From positions 1,054,001 to 1,118,000 of the forward strand of contig NZ_CAJHBQ010000001.1 of NCBI RefSeq assembly GCF_904846685.1: a stretch of DNA of 64,000 bases, in the 5' to 3' direction. Origin of the DNA: Psychrobacter submarinus (lineage in GTDB: Bacteria > Pseudomonadota > Gammaproteobacteria > Pseudomonadales > Moraxellaceae). A program made the translations under genes and the position numbers. Under the pieces are notes generated by a model. The model had not been told where the DNA came from. It made no database searches and was given only the letters and a program-made list of their open reading frames with translations. Shown here piece by piece: positions 57,717 to 64,000 of the stretch; position 1 is the stretch's first letter; each line of letters starts with the position of its first letter.

Positions 57717-59897
57717 ATGAGCCAAACCCTTCCTAAGCTCAGTCATCGTCTAGTAGACGAGGCCCAATATAACTTGCTGCGCTCGGTTGGGTATTTAAGT
57801 CGGGACGATCGCCGCGACATTATCGATGCATGTGAGTTTGGTGATATCGCTCATATCAAAGACAAGCGCAAATCAGGTGAGCCCTATATTACTCATCCTA
57901 TCGCGGTTGCTGAGATTTTGGCCGGTTTTCGTTTAGACCGTGATACGATTATCGCCGCAATTTTGCATGATACGGTTGAAGATACTGAAGTCACTGGCGA
58001 GCAGATTGAGCAGCGTTATGGCAAAGTCGTCGCCCGCTTGGTTGATGGTGTCACCAAGCTTAAGTCCTCAAAATACAATAAGCAGCAAAACAAAGCGGCA
58101 ACCTTTCATAAAATTCTTACCGCAACCTTGTTAGATCCGCGCGTGTTGATTATCAAGTTATCAGACCGCCTGCATAACATGTCCACGCTCGATGCGGTCA
58201 GCACTGAAAAGCAGCGCGCCACCGCGCAAGAGACTTTAGATTTTTATGTGCCCTTCGCCCGCTTGATGGGCATCAATGACATTGCTGACTACATAGAGGT
58301 GCTCTGCTACCGCAATCTTAACTCTGAGATGTATAACAAGCTGTCTGATAAGCTGTTGCAGCACGGCCTTGGACGCAACTTTCAAAAAGAAGCCATCCAT
58401 CGCTATCTGATTGTGGTATTGAACAACTTAGAGTTAAATGGTCACGTTAAAATCTTAGACAACCGCGTTGCTATGTACCGTCAGTTCTTTCGCAACCGCG
58501 GCGAGATTAATGCCCTACTTCGTCACTACTCTTTTGAGATCGTCCTCGATACGGTAGAGGCCTGTGATAAGCTGGCTTACTATTTCATCAAAAAATATCA
58601 AATCGAAGATGCGAATATTCAGGACAATATTCGCCGGCCGCTACCTGGCGGCAATCAATCTTTGACTTTACTTTATGAGCGTGACAATGATTGTATCAAA
58701 GTAGTCATTATGACCAAAAAGATGCAAAAGGTGGCGCGACTCGGCGTGATCGGTGCTGAGCATGCCTCTGATATCAGCCAATCAGTGATTCAAGCCTCAC
58801 TACGCAATATGAAAGAGCTGGTCGATGAAGAGACCTTAGATGAAAATAGTCCTGACTTTACCGCGGCGGTGTCTACGATTAACGAGCTGATGGACTATCT
58901 GCATTCAAGCAAAATCCTCTGCTATAGTCCGCAGGGCCGTGCCTATGAGCTGCCGCAAGGCGCAACGGCGCTCGACTTCGCTTATGCGGTTGGGCCTATG
59001 GTGGGTAATGTCGCTGTCGGCGCGAATATTGATAATGAAAAAGCCAAACTTGGGACGGTTGTCAAAAACGGACAGCTGGTCGAGATTGAAGTCGATAGCG
59101 ACTCTGAGCCCAAAGCGGAATGGCTTGGCTTTGTGGTCACCAATAAAGCCCGTAAGGAGATCTTGCGCTGGTTTAAAGACTTACCCACGAGTGAAAAGCA
59201 GCGTCATGGTCAACAAGCGCTAGATCGCGCTTTAAAAACGTACCATAAAAGCCTAGCGGACTTATACGATTCTGAGTGGAACAACCTACTTGAGTGGCGC
59301 GGTGTTGATGATAAAAACGTGCTGTTTGAGCAAATAAGCTCTGGCACTTTATTGCCGCAGCTCGTTGTTTCACGCTTATTTAGCGACGAGATGAGCAGTC
59401 TGCAAGCGGATGTCAGTGAAGCCTCGCAGCCGCAGCAGCTCATCGTCAATACTGCGGGTGTTGAGCTTGATTTTGCCAATTGTTGTCATCCTATTTATGG
59501 CGACCCAATCGTTGGCCACTTATCACAGCATGGGTTGGTCGTGCACCGGCATAAGTGTTTTTCGCTCGATGATATTCGTAAAGACAATCCTTACCAAATC
59601 ATTCAGCTACAGTGGCGCGATGATAAAGCAGTTAAACAAAACGAATCTGATGATGCCGGAAATAAGATACGCTTTCCAGCTTATCTCAAACTCTCCATCT
59701 CGCTAAGCGATGAGCAAATCAGCGAAGTGGTTTATCATCTGCGCCAGTTAAATATTGGTGTAGAGACGATCGATGTACGTCACAGTGATACGATCGTTCA
59801 TGTAGTCGTTCGCAGCCGGGTGCACTTAGCCCAAGGTATCCGTGAGCTAAGATCGCTATTAGGCTTCCCTAATATTATGCGTCTGTATCAGCTATAA
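57717..59897 (+). CDS. spoT: Bifunctional (p)ppGpp synthetase/hydrolase SpoT
   Basis: Controls the stringent-response alarmone. The 726-residue protein has an HD hydrolase domain (THPIAVAEIL and the HDTVEDT metal motif near residue 85; RLHNMSTLDAV near 150), a synthetase region (about 230-360), a TGS domain with CYSPQGRAYELPQGATALDFAYAV near 405, and a C-terminal ACT domain with LSISLSDEQISEVV. An NCCHPIYGDPIVGHLSQHGLVVH zinc-finger-like stretch precedes ACT. In the synthetase region I do not see the canonical synthetase motifs clearly, so synthetase activity needs checking. Cluster partner of gmk and rpoZ. Confidence 0.95.
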   Translation: MSQTLPKLSHRLVDEAQYNLLRSVGYLSRDDRRDIIDACEFGDIAHIKDKRKSGEPYITHPIAVAEILAGFRLDRDTIIAAILHDTVEDTEVTGEQIEQRYGKVVARLVDGVTKLKSSKYNKQQNKAATFHKILTATLLDPRVLIIKLSDRLHNMSTLDAVSTEKQRATAQETLDFYVPFARLMGINDIADYIEVLCYRNLNSEMYNKLSDKLLQHGLGRNFQKEAIHRYLIVVLNNLELNGHVKILDNRVAMYRQFFRNRGEINALLRHYSFEIVLDTVEACDKLAYYFIKKYQIEDANIQDNIRRPLPGGNQSLTLLYERDNDCIKVVIMTKKMQKVARLGVIGAEHASDISQSVIQASLRNMKELVDEETLDENSPDFTAAVSTINELMDYLHSSKILCYSPQGRAYELPQGATALDFAYAVGPMVGNVAVGANIDNEKAKLGTVVKNGQLVEIEVDSDSEPKAEWLGFVVTNKARKEILRWFKDLPTSEKQRHGQQALDRALKTYHKSLADLYDSEWNNLLEWRGVDDKNVLFEQISSGTLLPQLVVSRLFSDEMSSLQADVSEASQPQQLIVNTAGVELDFANCCHPIYGDPIVGHLSQHGLVVHRHKCFSLDDIRKDNPYQIIQLQWRDDKAVKQNESDDAGNKIRFPAYLKLSISLSDEQISEVVYHLRQLNIGVETIDVRHSDTIVHVVVRSRVHLAQGIRELRSLLGFPNIMRLYQL

Positions 59898-59956
59898 AAC
59901 TATCAAAATAACTTAACCCCTGTTTATTTACTATTCACTTACTCAAAGGAATAACT

Positions 59957-60337
59957 ATGAGTCGTCAAACTATTCAAACCGATAAAGCTCCTGCCGCTGT
60001 TGGCACTTACTCACAAGCAGTAAAGGTTGGTAATACGGTCTATATCTCAGGCCAGCTTGGTTTTGATCCTGATACTATGGAGCTAAAAGAAGGCTTTGAG
60101 GCGCAGGCCAAGCAAGTATTTGAGAATATTAAAGCCATTTGCGCGGCCGCTGGTGGTACTATCAATGATGTGGTCAAATTTAACGTCTCCTTGACCGATT
60201 TGAGCGATTTTGCGGCACTAAATGAGGTATTTGTAGCCAATCTAAGTGAGCCGTATCCTGCTCGCGCTGCGGTACAAGTAGCAGCCTTGCCAAAAGGCGG
60301 CGTGGTAGAGATTGAGTCAATTATGTATATAGAATAA
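59957..60337 (+). CDS. ridA: Reactive intermediate deaminase RidA
   Basis: Hydrolyses reactive enamine/imine by-products of amino acid metabolism. The 126-residue protein has VGTYSQAVKVGNTVYISGQLG, IKAICAAAGGTINDVVKF, and the closing PYPARAAVQVAALPKGGVVEIE with the catalytic Arg near 107. AAAGGAA precedes the ATG. Follows spoT by 59 bp, the conserved spoT-ridA pair. Confidence 0.96.
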   Translation: MSRQTIQTDKAPAAVGTYSQAVKVGNTVYISGQLGFDPDTMELKEGFEAQAKQVFENIKAICAAAGGTINDVVKFNVSLTDLSDFAALNEVFVANLSEPYPARAAVQVAALPKGGVVEIESIMYIE

Positions 60338-60426
60338 CGGATAGCGTCAAGTCTGAGAGTATCGAATCTGATAGCTCAAGACTACAGTCGTGAAGTCAAA
60401 GGCAACTTTATCAAGCTCAAAAGCTT

Positions 60427-60466
60427 AAGCCCAAAGCGCGGTTATCGATAACGGCAATTTGGGCTT
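60427..60466 (+). terminator. Possible terminator after ridA
   Basis: AAGCCCAAA and TTTGGGCTT form a 9-bp perfect stem around a long inner palindrome. The following T run is weak (GCTTATTTG), so a factor-dependent or partial terminator is possible. Confidence 0.45.
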
Positions 60467-60602
60467 GCTTATTTGTGCTACTCATATTACGCATAAATAA
60501 AACGAGTACCCTCATCTATTGGTATGCTTCACTTATTAATATGTTTCACTACACTTTAAACATCACCGAATTTAACTTTTAATAAGGCTGCGAGCGTCAT
60601 TT

Positions 60603-62858
60603 ATGTTAGTTCAAGTTGCTCTACCGGTTCCGCTTTATCGAGTATTTGATTATGGCGTGCCTGCAGACTTATCTTTGCCCGAAATCGGTAGCCGCGTCGA
60701 AGTCTCTTTTGGTAGGCAGACTTTGATCGGTATCGTCATCGCTCATATTGCTCAAGCGGATAGCGATGTCCCGGTAAGCAAGCTTAAAGCCATTAATCAG
60801 TGCTTAGATGATGAACCTATCGTCGATAGCGCTATGCTTCGCCTTGCGTACTGGCTTGCGCGTTATTATCATTACCCTTTAGGCGATGTACTCGCTGTGA
60901 TGCTGCCAAGCCTTGTGCGGCAAGGCAAACCGCTCGACTTGCTTATTACTCATTGGCGCATCCTGCCGCACGTCACCGATGCTGACTTTCATGCCAATGC
61001 GGTCAAGCAAAAACAGCAGTTCGACATGCTCAAGTTGCATGGCGAGCGCGGTGCGAGCGAAGATGTGTTATTACTCGAAGGAATGCAGCGCAGCTTTTTG
61101 AAGACGTTAGAAGACAAGGGCTTAATTGAGCGCTACATAGAGCACAAATCAGCGCCTAAGCCTGTGAGCTTAGCGAAGATGCCGCTTGATCTCAATGACG
61201 AGCAGCAGCAGGCGGTGGCGACGATTACTGCTGCTCATAGCGCTGAGCAGTATAAAGGTGTTTTACTCAACGGTATCACCGGTAGTGGTAAAACGGAAGT
61301 CTATTTGCAAGCGATGCAAGCGGTATTAGAAGCTGGCAAGCAAGTACTCATACTGGTGCCAGAGATTGGCCTAACGCCACAGACGCGAGCGCGTTTTGCT
61401 AGCCGCTTTGCTGCGCAAATCGTGCTACTGCATTCAGGTATGACCAACACCTACCGTCTGCAAGGTTGGCAAGACTGCCGTACCGGTCACGCGCAAATCA
61501 TCATCGGTACCCGCTCAGCTGTGCTGTATCCTTTTGCCAATTTAGGACTGATCATCGTTGATGAGGCGCATGATAGCTCTTATAAGCAGCAAGACACCCT
61601 ACGCTACCATGCAAGCGACGTGGCGCTATATCGCGGCCTGCAATACAAGATACCCGTCGTGCTCGGAACTGCGACCCCAACGCTTGAGCATCTAAAGCTT
61701 GTAGCAGATGGTAAGCTGATAGAGTGCCAGCTAACGACGCGTCCTGGCAGTGCCAAGCCTGCGACTATGCAGCTCATCGATGCCCGCCTGCAAACCACTC
61801 ATCAGCAAACTGCAGACGATGGCGCAAACTATGACACAGGTCTGACCGATGATCTCATCAAGGCTATTCGGCAAACGCTCGAAGCCGGCGAGCAGGTATT
61901 AATATTTCTAAATCGTCGCGGCTATGCGCCGGTATTACTCTGCGAAGCTTGTGGCTGGCAAGCAGACTGTCCACGCTGCGATGCGCATCTAACGGTGCAT
62001 TATAGTCGCCAAAACCAAAGCAGCTCTTATTTAAAATGCCATCACTGTGACTGGCAGGCTTACATTCCAAATAGCTGTCCGGACTGCGCCAGTCAAAACT
62101 TAGATACCAAAGGGATGGGGACGACAAGACTTAGCGAAAACTTACATGCGCTGTTTGCTAATCCGCAAACCAGTAAAATACAATACCCGATTATTCAGAT
62201 TGACCGTGACACCACGAGGCGTAAAGACAGCTGGGAGAATATCTATCAGCGTATTAACGAAGGTAAGCCGGCGATTCTAGTCGGCACGCAAATGGTCGCT
62301 AAAGGTCATCACTTTCCTAATGTCACGCTCGTCTGCTTGCCTAATGCTGATAGAGGCTTTTTATCTGCAGACTTTCGCTCGCCTGAGCATACCGCGCAGC
62401 TGATGATTCAAGTCGCGGGCCGTGCTGGACGCGGTGACAAGGCTGGTCGCGTACTGATTCAAACGCTACAACCGGATAACCCACTACTGCTTAAGCTGGT
62501 CAAAGACGGCTATCACTCCTTTGCGCAGTCGTTGCTACAAGAGCGCAAAATGATGGGCCTACCTCCCTATAGTTATGCTGCGCTTATTCGCTGTGAAGGC
62601 AAGACTTTGGCGGTGACCACGCAAGCGCTCAAAGATGCCGTAGCTCATCTACCCACAGGCCATAAGCTGGCCGTTCTCGGCCCTATCGATGCGCCAATGA
62701 GTAAAAAGAACAGCCGTTATCACTCACAGCTGCTGCTATTAGCCAAAGAGCGCGCGCAGCTGCATCATATTCTCAAGCTCTGGTGGCAGCCGGTACTGGC
62801 TTTACCGAGCACAAAGTATCTTAAACTCACCTTAGATATCGATCCTGTCGGTTGGTGA
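60603..62858 (+). CDS. priA: Primosomal replication restart helicase PriA
   Basis: 3'-5' DNA helicase that restarts stalled replication forks by loading DnaB. The 751-residue protein has an N-terminal 3'BD domain (VALPVPLYRVFDY), Walker A NGITGSGKTEVYLQA near residue 222, DEAH box IVDEAHDSSYKQQDTLRYHA near 318, a zinc-binding domain with eight cysteines (CEACGWQADCPRCDAHL, CHHCDWQAYIPNSCPDC) near 448-500, and helicase motifs PNADRGF and QVAGRAGRGDKAGRV near 608. Full length and intact. A 158-bp gap precedes the next gene. Confidence 0.97.
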   Translation: MLVQVALPVPLYRVFDYGVPADLSLPEIGSRVEVSFGRQTLIGIVIAHIAQADSDVPVSKLKAINQCLDDEPIVDSAMLRLAYWLARYYHYPLGDVLAVMLPSLVRQGKPLDLLITHWRILPHVTDADFHANAVKQKQQFDMLKLHGERGASEDVLLLEGMQRSFLKTLEDKGLIERYIEHKSAPKPVSLAKMPLDLNDEQQQAVATITAAHSAEQYKGVLLNGITGSGKTEVYLQAMQAVLEAGKQVLILVPEIGLTPQTRARFASRFAAQIVLLHSGMTNTYRLQGWQDCRTGHAQIIIGTRSAVLYPFANLGLIIVDEAHDSSYKQQDTLRYHASDVALYRGLQYKIPVVLGTATPTLEHLKLVADGKLIECQLTTRPGSAKPATMQLIDARLQTTHQQTADDGANYDTGLTDDLIKAIRQTLEAGEQVLIFLNRRGYAPVLLCEACGWQADCPRCDAHLTVHYSRQNQSSSYLKCHHCDWQAYIPNSCPDCASQNLDTKGMGTTRLSENLHALFANPQTSKIQYPIIQIDRDTTRRKDSWENIYQRINEGKPAILVGTQMVAKGHHFPNVTLVCLPNADRGFLSADFRSPEHTAQLMIQVAGRAGRGDKAGRVLIQTLQPDNPLLLKLVKDGYHSFAQSLLQERKMMGLPPYSYAALIRCEGKTLAVTTQALKDAVAHLPTGHKLAVLGPIDAPMSKKNSRYHSQLLLLAKERAQLHHILKLWWQPVLALPSTKYLKLTLDIDPVGW

Positions 62859-63016
62859 TTTTTATACATTTATTATTATCTGTCCGCTCTATACCTTTTT
62901 ATTCTATATATTGTATGACGTTTAGCCGTTACGGCAGCGTTACAGCTTCTCATCGACAGTTATGCTAGATTTTAGCCATCGTTCTCTTATAAACTACTTT
63001 GAGTTTGAGGATTATA

Positions 63017-64000
63017 ATGACTGGCGAAAATAATAATCATCCGCATGAGCAAGATCATCATGACCATAGTCAACATAGCTCTCACACCTATAATGAAGGG
63101 CATACGTATAATGAAGAGCAGTCCTCACCTTTAAACCCTAGCCCTGCCGCCTCTACAAATAGTGCAACCAATAGTAATAGTGATACTAAAGGCTATCAGC
63201 GCACTTTATTGATTAGCTTCCTTATTATTACCGGTTATATGGTTATCGAAGCTGTTGGCGGCTTACTCACGGGAAGCTTAGCCTTATTATCTGATGCCGG
63301 ACACATGCTCAGCGACGCAGTAGCGTTAGGCGCGACCTTGATAGCCTTTAAAATCGGTGAAAAAGCGGCGACTCGTCAAAAAACCTTTGGCTATAAGCGC
63401 TTTGAGATTTTAGTCGCCGGCGTTAATGGCGCAACTTTAGTCATTATTGCCCTTATGATTTTTTGGGAGGCGATCAAACGCTTTAATTCGCCGCCAGATA
63501 TTGCTACTCAAGGTATGCTGATCATCGCTACTATCGGCATGCTTATTAATATCCTAGTGGCTTGGCTGATGCACCGAGGTAGCCATAGTGGCGATAGCGG
63601 ACACAGTCATGGAGAAAAACAAAACTCCTCTGACGCTAAAGAGCCTGTCAACCTCAATATGCAAAGCGCCTATCTACATGTCTTAAGTGACTTGATGGGC
63701 TCAGTGGCCGCCATTATCGCCGCGCTATTAATGATAGGCTTTGGCTGGTTGTGGGCGGATGCGCTCGCTTCTGTCATCGTCGCTGTGCTGATTTTGGTCA
63801 GCGGTTATCGGGTAGTACGCGATTCGGTTCATATCTTGATGGAAGGCACGCCAAAAGATATCTCATTAGACGCAGTCAAAGAGCGCCTGCTCGATCACAA
63901 GCAAGTCGAAAAGATTCATGACCTCCATATTTGGAGTATTACTAGTGGCCTAAACGCTTTATCTTGTCACGTGGTGGTCGATGGCGAGATGAGTATTACG
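63017..64000 (+). CDS. Cation diffusion facilitator (Zn/Co/Cd efflux), truncated at right edge
   Basis: Inner-membrane proton/metal antiporter of the CDF family, probably ZitB/CzcD-like. About 328 codons are present. The N-terminus is His/Asp/Glu-rich (HPHEQDHHDHSQHSSH, about 8-23) and likely binds metal. Six membrane segments follow with the transport-site motifs DAGHMLSD near residue 97 and HVLSD near 222, a His loop HGEKQNSSD, and the start of the cytoplasmic C-terminal domain with LHIWSITSGLNALSCHVVVDG. ATTATA upstream; the ribosome-binding site is weak (GAGG at nine bases). Confidence 0.93.
   Translation, partial: MTGENNNHPHEQDHHDHSQHSSHTYNEGHTYNEEQSSPLNPSPAASTNSATNSNSDTKGYQRTLLISFLIITGYMVIEAVGGLLTGSLALLSDAGHMLSDAVALGATLIAFKIGEKAATRQKTFGYKRFEILVAGVNGATLVIIALMIFWEAIKRFNSPPDIATQGMLIIATIGMLINILVAWLMHRGSHSGDSGHSHGEKQNSSDAKEPVNLNMQSAYLHVLSDLMGSVAAIIAALLMIGFGWLWADALASVIVAVLILVSGYRVVRDSVHILMEGTPKDISLDAVKERLLDHKQVEKIHDLHIWSITSGLNALSCHVVVDGEMSIT

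Noticed and set aside
1-64000. tRNA genes, rRNA, CRISPR arrays, prophage
   Set aside because: No cloverleaf-like 3' CCA units, no regularly spaced direct repeats of 25-40 bp, and no phage structural genes were noticed on either strand; covariance-model scans were not possible.

Overview
The window looks like chromosomal DNA of a Psychrobacter-type gammaproteobacterium (Moraxellaceae). This rests on recognising protein families and their style (GspN-GspC-GspD order, fused MnmC, H-NS-type protein, SSB with a Gly/Gln-rich tail), not on a database search. Almost everything is core genome. No tRNA, rRNA, CRISPR array or prophage was seen.

Layout. 1-3265: start of a type II secretion operon on the minus strand (gspN-gspC-gspD, gspD cut by the window edge). 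3.4-7 kb: an H-NS-like nucleoid protein, ssb and a YajR-like MFS transporter. 7.2-10.1 kb: uvrA. 10.2-13.2 kb: the only clearly accessory stretch, an AT-rich KAP-like P-loop NTPase gene split by a 914-bp IS5-family element, then a DUF503 gene with a one-base frameshift. 13.3-16.1 kb: split threonine/serine exporter (yjjP/yjjB type) and glutathione reductase. 16.2-24.8 kb: small lipoprotein, GNAT acetyltransferase, Rieske/FAD oxidoreductase, truD, diguanylate cyclase, PHP phosphoesterase, yciB and yciI. 25-34.9 kb: mnmC, yjbQ, an MliC-like lipoprotein, DUF4112, ubiA, rsmJ, uppP, tsaB and ffh. 35-37 kb: CcsA/YpjD-type protein and purU. 37.3-43 kb: a 1907-residue Ig-repeat lipoprotein. 43.5-47.4 kb: rpmB-rpmG, small orphan genes, rpe, DUF2805 and S-formylglutathione hydrolase. 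47.7-56.9 kb: membrane-anchored C13/caspase-like peptidase, htpG, katA, a thioesterase, ispH and gmk. 57-64 kb: rpoZ, spoT, ridA, priA and a truncated CDF metal exporter.

Several genes form functional groups: gmk-rpoZ-spoT (guanine nucleotide/ppGpp control), tRNA and rRNA modification (truD, mnmC, tsaB, rsmJ), and redox or stress protection (gor, katA, htpG, S-formylglutathione hydrolase).

The most interesting non-coding signal is a family of four roughly 130-146-bp palindromic intergenic elements bounded by TATAGTC-like ends. Their core hairpin arms vary in a compensated way between copies. At least one further element (3408-3514) shares the ends but not the core. A separate 174-bp MITE with perfect 15-bp inverted ends lies upstream of the C13 peptidase gene. 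The KAP NTPase reading frame is restored exactly (583 aa) when the IS and one 3-bp target copy are removed in silico.
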